64,000 nt of DNA. It comes from SXXZ01 sp041177965. GTDB lineage: Bacteria > Verrucomicrobiota > Verrucomicrobiia > Limisphaerales > UBA9464. Position numbers and translations under genes: made by a program. The notes beneath the pieces were generated by a model that saw only the letters and a program-made list of their open reading frames with translations, was not told where the DNA came from and ran no database searches. Location: the NCBI GenBank assembly GCA_041177965.1, contig JBEGWF010000108.1, forward strand, positions 19,591-83,590. Reading direction: 5' to 3'. Of this stretch, positions 16,977 through 25,450 are shown piece by piece. Positions within the stretch are counted from its first letter, which is position 1; each line of letters opens with the position of its first letter.

Positions 16977-17711
16977 TCATCGCCGGAACCAGAACGTCAG
17001 GAGGGGCACCCAGAGGAGGGTCGGCAGCAGGTTGGCCTGGGGCACCTTTCGGAGGCCCGCGAGGGTGGGCGCGCTGCAGAGGATCAGCAGATCGGTCGCC
17101 AACATCAGTGGTGCGGCGGAGCTTCCCGCCAAAAAACCGACGGCCGCCGCCGTGGCCCCGGCCGTCCAGAGCGCCTGCCAGGCCGCGACGGGGGCCACCA
17201 CACGGGCGACGAGATCGGGGGAGGGGCCCGAGGCGAGGCTTCGGCACCAGGACAGCAGGGCGGCCCCATCGAGGATCGACTTCAGGGCAAGCCCCTGCCA
17301 ACGGCCGTCCAATCCTTCCTGGATCGATGCGGGGATCAGCAGCGGGTTGAGGGCCATCAACAGTCCCAGAGACCGGGCGTTCCGTGCTTCGAGGGCATCG
17401 GTGGGGCCTCCGGGCGGTGCTGTCGACAGACCTTTCCCCCAGGCATCCAAGCGGCGCTGCAGCCCCAGCGCCCGGCCTGTCAGGTTGCCCAGGACCAACC
17501 CGGCGCCGGCGATGCCCAGGAACCGAAGGATGCCATCGCCCGGGGAAGGCAGGGCCCGGGCGAGGCCGCTCCCTCCCAGGGCCACCGCCAGACCGGCCAC
17601 CCCCCATCGGAGGCGGCCGATGCTGGTGGCCGTCGAGGGAACCGGAGCCCCCCAACGGGCCCCCATCAGCGCCCCCGCGGCGGTCATTGCATTGATCCAC
17701 GATCCGAGCAC
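16977..17711 (-). CDS. DUF554-like integral membrane protein
   Basis: A 244-residue polytopic protein with about six hydrophobic segments. The start LGSWINAMTAAGALMGARWG resembles the GTLINALAIILGGLLG-type opening of the DUF554 (YdfK/YqgA) family, and the next helix pair with GNLTGRALGLQRRLD also fits. Molecular function of the family is not established. The start is GTG at 17711. It is divergent from the CBM48 gene across a 204-base gap. Confidence 0.65.
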   Translation of the reverse strand: MLGSWINAMTAAGALMGARWGAPVPSTATSIGRLRWGVAGLAVALGGSGLARALPSPGDGILRFLGIAGAGLVLGNLTGRALGLQRRLDAWGKGLSTAPPGGPTDALEARNARSLGLLMALNPLLIPASIQEGLDGRWQGLALKSILDGAALLSWCRSLASGPSPDLVARVVAPVAAWQALWTAGATAAAVGFLAGSSAAPLMLATDLLILCSAPTLAGLRKVPQANLLPTLLWVPLLTFWFRR

Positions 17712-17854
17712 CGGTCCGGAGGCTCCCCGGAATCGCCGAATCCCGCAACCCGTCGTGCGCCCGTCGTCGTGCGCCGGGGTGCCTTCGACTTTTTGGCTCC
17801 GTTGACTCGGTTTGGTCTTGCTCCGAGTTTACAAATGGTTTTCTTAGCCGGCTT

Positions 17855-17882
17855 CCGTCCGTCGGCGACCGCCGACGGACGG
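17855..17882. repeat. Perfect 13-bp inverted repeat with 2-base centre
   Basis: CCGTCCGTCGGCG at 17855-17867 is followed by AC and then its exact reverse complement at 17870-17882. It lies 33 bases before the CBM48 gene's ATG, in the divergent gap next to a short AT-rich stretch. Candidate protein-binding site or RNA hairpin in the 5' leader; no T-run follows, so it is not a classical terminator. Confidence 0.85.
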
Positions 17883-17915
17883 ACCGTCGAACGCATCCCG
17901 ATCCGAAAAACCTCC

Positions 17916-18227
17916 ATGAGCCAGGCCCCCCGTCCCTTTGGTCTTCCACGAGCCTCCGCTCCCAAGGCGCTGGTCCCGGTGAACTTCATCTGCCTGGCGC
18001 CCGGGGCCCAGAGCGTCGCCGTGGTGGGGGATTTCAACGACTGGAACCCCCAGGCCCACCCCTTGGCGCAGGCCTTCGACGGATCGTGGCAGGGGTCCCT
18101 CAAGCTCCGGCACGGCCACCACCGGTACGCCTTCTGGGTGGACGGGACCCTGCAGGTCGATCCGCGGGGCCAGGGGGTCAGCCGCAACGACCAGGGGGAG
18201 CGGGTCTCCCTGATCGCGGTCAGTTGA
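17916..18227 (+). CDS. Small isolated CBM48/AMPK-type glycogen-binding protein
   Basis: A 103-residue protein consisting almost entirely of a carbohydrate-binding module 48 / AMPK beta-like fold: PVNFICLAPGAQSVAVVGDF (from residue 21), then FNDWNP, GSWQGSLKLRHGHHRYAFWV and DGTLQVDPRG. These match the domain's conserved Trp and beta-strand pattern. There is no attached catalytic domain, so it may act as a glycogen-binding regulator or adaptor. The ATG at 17916 is chosen because the domain begins soon after; the open frame goes upstream to 17769 through the inverted repeat. gspF follows 61 bases later on the same strand. Confidence 0.85.
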   Translation: MSQAPRPFGLPRASAPKALVPVNFICLAPGAQSVAVVGDFNDWNPQAHPLAQAFDGSWQGSLKLRHGHHRYAFWVDGTLQVDPRGQGVSRNDQGERVSLIAVS

Positions 18228-18288
18228 CCGCCCCGATCGCGGACGGTGGAACTTTCGGCGCGCGCCGGTTATCCAAACGGCACGCGAC

Positions 18289-19566
18289 ATGGCGCAATTC
18301 AACTACAAGGCACGGCGGCGCTCGGGCGAGCCGGTGGAAGGGGTCCTGGAGGCCGCCGACCGCGCGGCGGCCGTCGCCCAGATCGAGCGGATGGGGGTCA
18401 TGCCCGTTTCGGTGATCCCGGCTCAGGGGTCCGCCAAGCCGGTCAAGTCGGCCGCACGCGCCGGATCGGGGCCCGGAGGGGTTGCCGGGGCCGGCCTGGG
18501 CCGGTTGTTCGCGAGGGGGCCCAAGAAGCCGGGCCTCAAGGAATTGGCCATGTACACCCTGCAGTTGGCCAACCTGCTGCGCGCCGGCATGCCCCTCACC
18601 ATGGCCCTGCGCAGCATGGAGAGCCTGTCTTCGAAGGGCATCCCGGGCGAGGTCAGCCGACAACTCAAGCAGGATGTCACCGAGGGTCGCGGCCTGTCCG
18701 AGGCCATGGCCCGCCAGAACCATGTCTTCCCCGACCTGGTCATCAACATGGTCCGGGCCGGCGAGCAATCCGGCGCGCTCGAGGAGGTGCTGCGCCGGCA
18801 GGCCGCCCATTTCGACCGGTTCGCCGAGGTCCAGTCGAAGTTCAAATCGGCCATGATCTACCCGGCGGTGGTCTGCGTGGTCGGCGGCGCGCTCGTCATC
18901 TTCTTCATGACGGTCATGCTGCCGAAGTTCATGACCCTCTTCGACAACACCAAGATCGAGTTGCCGGCCATGACCAAGATGCTCATCGCCATCAGTGGCT
19001 TCCTGAGCGGTTACTGGTGGGCGTTGCTGTTGGCCGGAGGGGGAGCCGTGGTGGCCTTCCGGCGCTACCGGGCCAGCAAGGCCGGACGCGAGTCGCTGGA
19101 CCGTCTGGTGATGCGCCTGCCGGTCATCGGCAAGGTGGTGCGGCTCAACCTGTTCGGTCAGTTCGCGCGCACGCTCTCGACCCTGCTGCAGAACGGCGTG
19201 CCGGTGTTGCAGGCCCTGCGCATCACCGAGCAGGTCATGCCCAACGTGGTCATCCAGGAGGCGATCGCCCGGACGAGGGAGGCCGTCACCGATGGCAAGA
19301 CCCTTGCCCAACCGCTCGCCAAGAGCCGGTTGTTCCCCCAGCTGATGATCGACCTGATCAAGATCGGCGAGGAGACCGGCGACGTGCCGGCGGCGCTCTC
19401 CAACGTGGCCGACACCTACGAGAACGACCTCAACGTCGGCCTGACGGCGATGACCAACCTGATCCAGCCGGTGATCATCGTGGCCATCGCCTTCGTCGTC
19501 GGATTCATGCTGCTCGGCGTGATGTCGGCGATGTTCAAGATCACCGAGAGCATCTCCACCCGGTGA
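18289..19566 (+). CDS. gspF: Type II secretion / type IV pilus inner-membrane platform protein
   Basis: Polytopic inner-membrane platform of type II secretion or type IV pilus systems. The 425-residue product starts with the PilC/GspF N-terminal module (FNYKARRRSGEPVEGVLEA), then a linker and two T2SSF domains, the first around LANLLRAGMPLTMALRSM and the second around LSTLLQNGVPVLQALRITE, each with the GEETGDVPAAL or GEQSGALEEVL signature. Three membrane helices are visible. It heads an operon with four pseudopilin genes; the ATPase (GspE), secretin (GspD) and major pseudopilin (GspG) are not in the window. Confidence 0.93.
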   Translation: MAQFNYKARRRSGEPVEGVLEAADRAAAVAQIERMGVMPVSVIPAQGSAKPVKSAARAGSGPGGVAGAGLGRLFARGPKKPGLKELAMYTLQLANLLRAGMPLTMALRSMESLSSKGIPGEVSRQLKQDVTEGRGLSEAMARQNHVFPDLVINMVRAGEQSGALEEVLRRQAAHFDRFAEVQSKFKSAMIYPAVVCVVGGALVIFFMTVMLPKFMTLFDNTKIELPAMTKMLIAISGFLSGYWWALLLAGGGAVVAFRRYRASKAGRESLDRLVMRLPVIGKVVRLNLFGQFARTLSTLLQNGVPVLQALRITEQVMPNVVIQEAIARTREAVTDGKTLAQPLAKSRLFPQLMIDLIKIGEETGDVPAALSNVADTYENDLNVGLTAMTNLIQPVIIVAIAFVVGFMLLGVMSAMFKITESISTR

Positions 19567-19578
19567 CCCGCCGGAGCG

Positions 19579-20163
19579 ATGACCCCCACCGATCCCATCC
19601 GCCGCCGCCGCCCGCGAACCGCGGCCTTCACCATGATCGAACTGGTGGTGGCCGTCATGCTGGTGGCCGTGATGATGTTCGTGGCGGTGCCCCGCTTCAT
19701 GGGCGTCAAGAAGAGTCCGATGGCGGAGGCCCTGGAGGTGATGGAGTCGGCCTGCAACGAGGCGCGGGCGCGGGCCATCATGGGCAACCGGCCCATGCAG
19801 GTGGTGCTCTACGGGGCCGAGGGCCGGGTGCTCGTCGAGCCCGCCCCCGAGGGGGTGATGGGGGCCACCAACGGCGTCTCCATGGCATCGTTCGACCGAC
19901 TTCGGGAAGCCCCGGATCCGGGCTCGGGCCCCCTGTCCAAGCCGCCCTATCACGGCCAACTGAACGAAGACGTCGCCTTCCGCAGCCTGCAGGTGAATGG
20001 TCTCGACATGATGAATTCGTCGCTGGCGGCCATCCGGTTCTTTCCCAACGGCACCAGCGATGCGATGACCGCCGAGCTCAGTTGGCTCAAGCGCGGGCTC
20101 GAACTCAAGCGTTTGACGCTGGAGGTCATCACCGCCCGGCTTTCCATCGAGGATCTCCGATGA
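19579..20163 (+). CDS. gspH: Minor pseudopilin GspH-like
   Basis: A 194-residue prepilin-like protein. After a basic leader, the cleavage/methylation region FTMIELVVAVMLVAVMMFVA has Glu at +5 and a hydrophobic alpha helix. The remainder is a pilin-like globular domain. Position first in the H-I-J-K order supports GspH, although the globular part is not diagnostic. Starts 12 bases after gspF and overlaps the next gene as ATGA. Confidence 0.75.
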   Translation: MTPTDPIRRRRPRTAAFTMIELVVAVMLVAVMMFVAVPRFMGVKKSPMAEALEVMESACNEARARAIMGNRPMQVVLYGAEGRVLVEPAPEGVMGATNGVSMASFDRLREAPDPGSGPLSKPPYHGQLNEDVAFRSLQVNGLDMMNSSLAAIRFFPNGTSDAMTAELSWLKRGLELKRLTLEVITARLSIEDLR

Positions 20164-20564
20164 GGCCTTCCCTGGTCATCCCGGCCGCTCGTGGACGCCG
20201 CCCGCGGGGATTCACCCTGATCGAGGTGGCCGTCGCCTCGGCCATCATGGCGCTGGCGCTCTTCGGCTTCATCTCCGTCTGCTCCACGGCGCTCAAGTCC
20301 GCCAAGTCCCTCAACCGGGTCGAGGTCGACGCCAGCAGCCTCGCGGCCGAACTGTCGATCTCGAACCGCCTCGAGGAGATGTCCGACCATGGCGATTTCG
20401 GGAAGCTGTACCCGGGTTACCAGTGGAGCCGCTCGGTCTACGAGGTGGGCACCAACGGCCTCTTCCGCGCCGATTTCGTGGTATCCGGCGGGCCCAGAGG
20501 CTCGGAGCGCCGCATGAGCGTGCTCTATTTCCCCAAGCAATACGTCCAGGGGGCCCGACAATGA
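20160..20564 (+). CDS. gspI: Minor pseudopilin GspI-like
   Basis: A 134-residue prepilin-like protein with leader RRPRG and methylation region FTLIEVAVASAIMALALFGF. Small size and the position between the H-like and J-like genes match GspI, which nucleates the pseudopilus tip with GspJ and GspK. The ATG overlaps the previous stop, and its stop overlaps the next start (both ATGA). Confidence 0.78.
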   Translation: MRPSLVIPAARGRRPRGFTLIEVAVASAIMALALFGFISVCSTALKSAKSLNRVEVDASSLAAELSISNRLEEMSDHGDFGKLYPGYQWSRSVYEVGTNGLFRADFVVSGGPRGSERRMSVLYFPKQYVQGARQ

Positions 20565-21250
20565 GATCCGTGGGATGCCATCGGAGCCGTCGATCCGGGC
20601 GGAAAGGCTTCACGGTGATGGAGGTGATGGTGGCCGTCTTCCTCTTCGCCCTGATCCTCCTCATGATCTACTCGACCTGGAGGCTCATCTTCCAGAGTTC
20701 TCAGGCGGCGATCCGCTCCACCACCGACTCCCAGCGGGCCCGGATGGCCATGCGCACCCTCGAGGACGCCCTCTCCTCGGCCACGATGTTCGCCTCCAAC
20801 CCGAGGCTCTATTTCTTCCAGGCCGACACCTCCGGCCAGTTCGCCGCGGTGAGCTTCGCGGCCGACCTCTCCGATTCCTTCCCCAACAGCGGGATGTTCG
20901 GTGGCGAACGGTTGCGCCGCGTGAGCTTCTACGTGCCCCCCGGCGGCAACGACCTGGTGCTCGAGCAGAACTCGCTCCTGGCCGACTTCGAGCAGGGTGG
21001 GGAGCCCGCGGGGCTCGTCCTCGCCCGCGATGTGCAGTTGTTCCAGTTGGAGTTCTGGGATGGCCAGCAGCGCGACTTCGTCGAGGAGTGGCTCTCCACC
21101 AACCAGTTGCCCGTCATCGTCCGGGTCACGCTCGGTTTCGGTCAGCCGAAGGGATCCCGCGAGCCCGCCCAGATCGTGAGCCGGGTGGTCCGATTGCCCA
21201 CGGTCGCCGTGCCGCGCGAGGCCCAGGGCATGATCGGAGGGGCCCCGTGA
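20561..21250 (+). CDS. gspJ: Minor pseudopilin GspJ-like
   Basis: A 229-residue prepilin-like protein: leader RSGRKG, methylation region FTVMEVMVAVFLFALILLMI, then a beta-rich globular domain with RRVSFYVPPGGNDLVLEQN. Size and gene order match GspJ of the pseudopilus tip complex. Starts at 20561 by ATGA overlap and ends overlapping gspK as GTGA. Confidence 0.8.
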   Translation: MRSVGCHRSRRSGRKGFTVMEVMVAVFLFALILLMIYSTWRLIFQSSQAAIRSTTDSQRARMAMRTLEDALSSATMFASNPRLYFFQADTSGQFAAVSFAADLSDSFPNSGMFGGERLRRVSFYVPPGGNDLVLEQNSLLADFEQGGEPAGLVLARDVQLFQLEFWDGQQRDFVEEWLSTNQLPVIVRVTLGFGQPKGSREPAQIVSRVVRLPTVAVPREAQGMIGGAP

Positions 21251-22377
21251 CGATCCGACCGCTCCTGATCCGGGACGGCCCCCACGGGCGCCGCCGGGGC
21301 GTGGCGCTGCTGATCGTCATGCTGTTGACCTTCGCCATGGCGGTGATCGTCACGGCCTTCGCCTACACCATGAAGGTCGAGGGGCGACTGGCCACCCGCA
21401 CCCAGAGCGAGAGCGAGACCGAGTGGATGGGGCGGTCGGGCATCGAGATGGCCAAGTGGGTGCTTTCGTTGTCCCGTCAGATCCCGGGTGAGCAGGCCTA
21501 CGATGGCCTCAACCAGTTCTGGGCCGGAGGCATGGGCATGACCAACGTCGCCGACAATCCGTTCGAGGGCGTCTCGCTCCAGGATGTCCCGCTGGGCGAC
21601 GGGACCATCTCCATCGAGATCGTCGACGCCGAGCGGTACCTGAACCTCAACTCCATCGCCACCCGCAACCCGCAACTGCTCGAGCTGATCCTGCAATTGT
21701 GCGGGTCCGGTGCGGCCGATTCGGCCGACATCTCGGCGGCCATCCGTGATTGGATCGACCCGAACGACGACCCTGCCATGGGAGGCGGTGCCGAGAGCGA
21801 GTTCTACCGCATGCTCAACCCGCCCTACATCGCCAAGAACGGACCCATCGACGACCTCTCCGAACTGCTCAAGATCCGGGGCGTGACCCCGCAACTCTAC
21901 TGGGGGCCCCGGGGCGGTGGCGGGTCTGTGCCGCCGTCGAACGACCCGTCCGGCCGGCGCACGCAGGCGACGTTCCTGGGTCAGGGCATCTCCGGGACGG
22001 TGGGCCTTGTGGACGTCTTCTCGGCGGTCTCCAGCGGGCAGGTGAACATCAACACCGCACCCTATCCGGTGCTGGTCATGGCCTGCGGCGGCGACGAGAA
22101 CATCGCCCGAAACATCCTGGAGCAGCGGGCCGGGCCGGACGGGGTGGACGGCACCTACGACGACGCCCCGGCCCGAGGTCCCCAGGATATCGCGCGGTTG
22201 CAGGGGGTGCCGGTCCTTCCCAACCAGGGTACCCCGCTGGCGGTCTTCTCCACGGTCAGCAGCACCTTCGAAGTCCGGGTCGATGCCCGTTTGGGGGCCC
22301 TGTCCCGCCGCTATGTGGCCGTGCTGAGGCGCAGCAGCCTGCGCGAGATGCCGGTGTTGACCTTCCGGAGGGAGTGA
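21247..22377 (+). CDS. gspK: Pseudopilus tip protein GspK-like
   Basis: A 376-residue protein with a basic leader and helix (RRGVALLIVMLLTFAMAVIV), lacking Glu at +5 as is normal for GspK. The globular region has the family's DAERYLNLNS stretch, the IRDWIDPND segment, and a late GQVNINTAPYPVL helix-hairpin-like motif. It caps the H-I-J-K set. The GTG start overlaps the gspJ stop. Downstream, a 156-base gap separates it from a convergent pseudopilin gene. Confidence 0.88.
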   Translation: MTIRPLLIRDGPHGRRRGVALLIVMLLTFAMAVIVTAFAYTMKVEGRLATRTQSESETEWMGRSGIEMAKWVLSLSRQIPGEQAYDGLNQFWAGGMGMTNVADNPFEGVSLQDVPLGDGTISIEIVDAERYLNLNSIATRNPQLLELILQLCGSGAADSADISAAIRDWIDPNDDPAMGGGAESEFYRMLNPPYIAKNGPIDDLSELLKIRGVTPQLYWGPRGGGGSVPPSNDPSGRRTQATFLGQGISGTVGLVDVFSAVSSGQVNINTAPYPVLVMACGGDENIARNILEQRAGPDGVDGTYDDAPARGPQDIARLQGVPVLPNQGTPLAVFSTVSSTFEVRVDARLGALSRRYVAVLRRSSLREMPVLTFRRE

Positions 22378-22399
22378 ACCGCTCCGCAATCATCGGCGA

Positions 22400-22429
22400 A
22401 GACGTCCCCGACCAAGACGTCCCCGACCA
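22400..22429. repeat. Two-copy 15-bp direct repeat
   Basis: The unit agacgtccccgacca occurs twice in tandem (22400-22414, 22415-22429) in the convergent gap after gspK. No function is evident; nothing else was recognised in the gap 22378-22533. Confidence 0.8.
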
Positions 22430-22533
22430 TATGGCCGGGGATCCGGCGGGCGAGGGGGGCTCGCTTCCGGCCCATCGCTGCTCCGTCAAGGAAGGCCCCG
22501 GGCCCGTCACAAACCCTCAAAGAAACAAACGCG

Positions 22534-23319
22534 TCACGGCACCGGGGTCGAGACCGGGATCTTGAAGAAGCACTGCCAGCCGCCGTAGTCGGAACCCAGG
22601 GAGACCCGCTTGTTGGGCTGCCATTCCACGTGGCCGTCCTCGAACCCGAAGTTGCCGCCCTCGGGTGCGCCCCGCGTGACGCGGTGCACGGCCGTGGCCA
22701 CCTTGCGGCCGTTGTAGTCGGTGAACCAGTTCAGCTTGGCGTCGAGGATGTTGGTGGTCTTGGAGCCGAGCGCCTGCATGCGGTCGATGATGATGGGAGC
22801 GGCCTCGTACATGCCGCCCAGCTTCTTCTTGAAGAACCATTCGGCCGTGCCCTGGGCTCCGCCGGTGACGTCGCCGTCGCCGGTGCGGCGGCCCGGCAGG
22901 TAGAAGTAGCCGATGAGTTGGGGATCGTTGTCGGAGGAGATCATCCCTCGCTCGGCGGCCCGGTGCCAGTCGTCGGTCGGGCAGAAGAGCACGTCGTTGG
23001 CGGCGCGGGTGTTGTTGGCCGTGGTGCGCCGGTTCTTGATGAGGTAGCCGTTCCAGAAGTTGCTCATGGTCGGCATCATCCAGCTGAAGCCCGCGCCGCC
23101 GCTGTTGTCGGGGAAGGCGTTCTGGTTGTCGGAGGCGTAGAGATTGACCGCGATGCCCCACTGCTTGCAGTTGCTGGCGCAGAGCGTCTTGACGGCCTTC
23201 GACTTGGCTCGCGAGAGGGCCGGAAGGAGCATTCCTGCGAGGATGGCGATGATGGCGATGACCACCAGCAGTTCGATCAGCGTGAACGCGCGGGTGGCGG
23301 AGGTGCGGCGGGGGTTCAT
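22534..23319 (-). CDS. Verrucomicrobial prepilin-type protein
   Basis: A 261-residue exported protein with the prepilin cleavage/methylation start typical of PVC bacteria: AFTLIELLVVIAIIAILAGM, followed by LLPALSRAKSKA. The globular part includes CKQWGIAVNLYASDNQNAFP and a late FGFEDGHVEWQPNKRVSL, the GHV-type ending seen in the large DUF1559-like / H-X9-DG pseudopilin families of these phyla. Such proteins are numerous per genome and their cargo or role is unknown. It stands alone, convergent to the gsp operon, so it may or may not be used by that system. Confidence 0.88.
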   Translation of the reverse strand: MNPRRTSATRAFTLIELLVVIAIIAILAGMLLPALSRAKSKAVKTLCASNCKQWGIAVNLYASDNQNAFPDNSGGAGFSWMMPTMSNFWNGYLIKNRRTTANNTRAANDVLFCPTDDWHRAAERGMISSDNDPQLIGYFYLPGRRTGDGDVTGGAQGTAEWFFKKKLGGMYEAAPIIIDRMQALGSKTTNILDAKLNWFTDYNGRKVATAVHRVTRGAPEGGNFGFEDGHVEWQPNKRVSLGSDYGGWQCFFKIPVSTPVP

Positions 23320-23404
23320 TTCAGGACTCCGGATGCGGGGATTCGGGGATGTTTGTACCCTCCCGCGAGGCCGGGGCCAGCGAATTCTTCGCCCGGGCCG
23401 CGCA

Positions 23405-23433
23405 GGGGCCCGCCCGCCTGAGGGGCGGGCCCC
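23405..23433 (-). terminator. Strong hairpin after rng
   Basis: Perfect 11-bp stem: GGGGCCCGCCC (23405-23415) pairs with GGGCGGGCCCC (23423-23433) around a 7-base loop. It lies 14 bases past the rng stop, at the end of the mre-rod-rng operon. There is no T-run, so it may be a factor-assisted terminator or a 3'-end stabiliser. Confidence 0.55.
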
Positions 23434-23446
23434 GGGAAGTCGCCGG

Positions 23447-25432
23447 TCAATTCCGTGAACGTGCCAGTTCCTCGTTGTTCATGGCGTTGAGGATCTTCCA
23501 TTCCTCGTTGTGGTAGGTCGGATCCGGCCGGAACCCGAGCTTCGCGAAGAACTTCTTCTCCAGCTCGATGAGGAGCTTCTCGTCGCGGGTCCGGAGACGG
23601 TCCAGGACCTGGGGATTGCAGACGATCTTGACCTGGAAGTCGCCGTCGTCGCGCGGACGTCCCTTGAGGATCTGGGTCAGCTTGCGCTGGATCTCCACGC
23701 TCATGGTCTCGGCGCTCTTGATCACCCCGCGGCCCTTGCAGTGCTCGCAGTCGTCGTAGAGGGAGGAACGGACGCTCTCGGTCTGTCGCTGCCGGGTCAT
23801 CTCCATGAGGCCGAGCTGGGACAGCGGAAGCACATGGGTCTTGGCCTTGTCGCGCCGGAGGTTCTCCTTCATGCGCTGGTAGATCGACTGCTGGTCGCGC
23901 CGCGACTTCATGTCGATGAAGTCCAGCACGATGATGCCGCCCATGTTGCGCAGGCGGAGCTGACGGGCGATCTCGTCGGCGGCGTCCTGGTTGACCTTCA
24001 GGATCGTGGCGTCGTGATCCTTGGTGCCGGCCTGCTTGTGCTTGCCGGTGTTGACGTCGATGGCCACCAGGGCCTCGGTCTCGTCGATGATCAGGTACCC
24101 GCCGCTCTTGAGGTTCACCTGGCGGCTGAAGGCGGCCTCGAGCTGACGGGTGATGTTGTAGCGGTCGAAGAGCGGCTCGGCCTCGTTGTAGAAGTGGACC
24201 TTGCGCGCCGAGCGCGGGCTGATCCGCTTGATGCTGTCGCGGATGGATTCGAACTTCTTGAGGTCGTCGATGACGATCTTGTCGACATCCTCGGTGAGGA
24301 AGTCGCGCACGGTGCGCTCGATCAGGTCGGGCTCCTGGTACACGCAGGAGGCCATCGGCTGGTTCTTGATCCGGTCCTGTATGAGCTTCCACTCCTCGAG
24401 CAGCAGCGCGAGGTCCCGCACGAAGTAGGCCTTCCGCTTGTCCTCGCCGGCGGTGCGGATGATGACGCCCATGCCTTCGGGGATGGTCAGTTCGCGGACG
24501 ATCTTCTTGAGGCGCTGGCGCTCCTCGGCGTTCTCGATCTTGCGGCTGATGCCCGACTGGTCGGAGTTGGGCAGCAGGACGAGGTAGCGGCCCGGCAGCG
24601 AAAGGTTGGTGGTCACCCGAGGACCCTTGGTGCCGATCGGGCCCTTGGTGACCTGCACGATGATCTCGCTGCCCGGCGGGAACAGCCGCGGCACGTCCTT
24701 CTGGGTGATCTTCGGCTTGTCCTTCCGGCGGGCCTTGGATCCCTCGTCGCGCTCCACGATCTCGACGCTCGAGTCGAAGGTGTTGGGGATGATGTCCCAG
24801 TAGTGGAGGAAGGCGTTCTTCTCGAAGCCGATGTCCACGAAGGCGGCCTTGAGGCCGTCCTCCAGGTTCTTGACCTTGCCCTTGTAGATCGACCCGACCA
24901 GGCGGTCGTCGCCGGTCCGCTCCACCGTGAGGTCCTCGAGCTTGCTCTCCTCGAGCACCGCGACGCGCGTCTCGAGCGGCTCGGCGTTGATGATCACCTC
25001 CTTGACGATCTTCTCCTCGGGGCGGATCAGCCGCTTCACCTTCTTCACCACCTCCTTGACCGCGGCCCGTGCCTTCTCGATCAGCCCCTTGGGCTCACGG
25101 ACCGGGCGCTGGGCCGGCGCGGCCGACTCCTCCTGCACCTCCTCTGGCCGGGAGAGGTCGGGGGAACGGTAGGTCTGGTCGCGACCGTTCTTGGATAGGT
25201 TGACCTCGGGTGCGTCGACGGCGTCCTCCGGAAGGCCGGCGGCCCGGTTCTCGGCCCGCCGGATCTCCGACTCATGGCGGCGGATGTCGAAGACCCTCTC
25301 CTCGGTGGTCTTCTCGCCGATCGCCTCCATGCGGGCGGCGGTGGCGGATCGGTTGGGGTTCGGAGTGCCCATGCCGCGGGTGGGCTTGAAGCGCATGGGC
25401 CCCTTGCCTCGTTTGAATGTCTGTTGACTCAT
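23447..25432 (-). CDS. rng: Ribonuclease G/E family endoribonuclease
   Basis: Endoribonuclease for rRNA maturation and mRNA turnover. In the 661-residue product, about 140 N-terminal residues form a charged Lys/Glu/Arg-rich extension before the catalytic core starts at KEVIINAEPLETRVAVLEE. The core shows the S1 region GSIYKGKVKNLEDGLKAAFV, a basic insert, the metal-binding VAIDVNTGKH and VLDFIDMKSRRD motifs with both catalytic Asp residues, and the Zn-link DCEHCKGRG with two Cys. The length is nearer RNase G than RNase E; there is no long degradosome scaffold. Last gene of the shape operon, a common place for rng, 18 bases after rodA. Confidence 0.95.
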   Translation of the reverse strand: MSQQTFKRGKGPMRFKPTRGMGTPNPNRSATAARMEAIGEKTTEERVFDIRRHESEIRRAENRAAGLPEDAVDAPEVNLSKNGRDQTYRSPDLSRPEEVQEESAAPAQRPVREPKGLIEKARAAVKEVVKKVKRLIRPEEKIVKEVIINAEPLETRVAVLEESKLEDLTVERTGDDRLVGSIYKGKVKNLEDGLKAAFVDIGFEKNAFLHYWDIIPNTFDSSVEIVERDEGSKARRKDKPKITQKDVPRLFPPGSEIIVQVTKGPIGTKGPRVTTNLSLPGRYLVLLPNSDQSGISRKIENAEERQRLKKIVRELTIPEGMGVIIRTAGEDKRKAYFVRDLALLLEEWKLIQDRIKNQPMASCVYQEPDLIERTVRDFLTEDVDKIVIDDLKKFESIRDSIKRISPRSARKVHFYNEAEPLFDRYNITRQLEAAFSRQVNLKSGGYLIIDETEALVAIDVNTGKHKQAGTKDHDATILKVNQDAADEIARQLRLRNMGGIIVLDFIDMKSRRDQQSIYQRMKENLRRDKAKTHVLPLSQLGLMEMTRQRQTESVRSSLYDDCEHCKGRGVIKSAETMSVEIQRKLTQILKGRPRDDGDFQVKIVCNPQVLDRLRTRDEKLLIELEKKFFAKLGFRPDPTYHNEEWKILNAMNNEELARSRN

Positions 25433-25450
25433 GACTGTGGATTTCGAGTT

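Noticed and set aside
23510..25198. 562-codon open frame antisense to rng
   Set aside because: Opposite a clear RNase G/E gene; composition is an antisense echo (rich in Leu, Asp, Val, His) and there is no domain or start signal.
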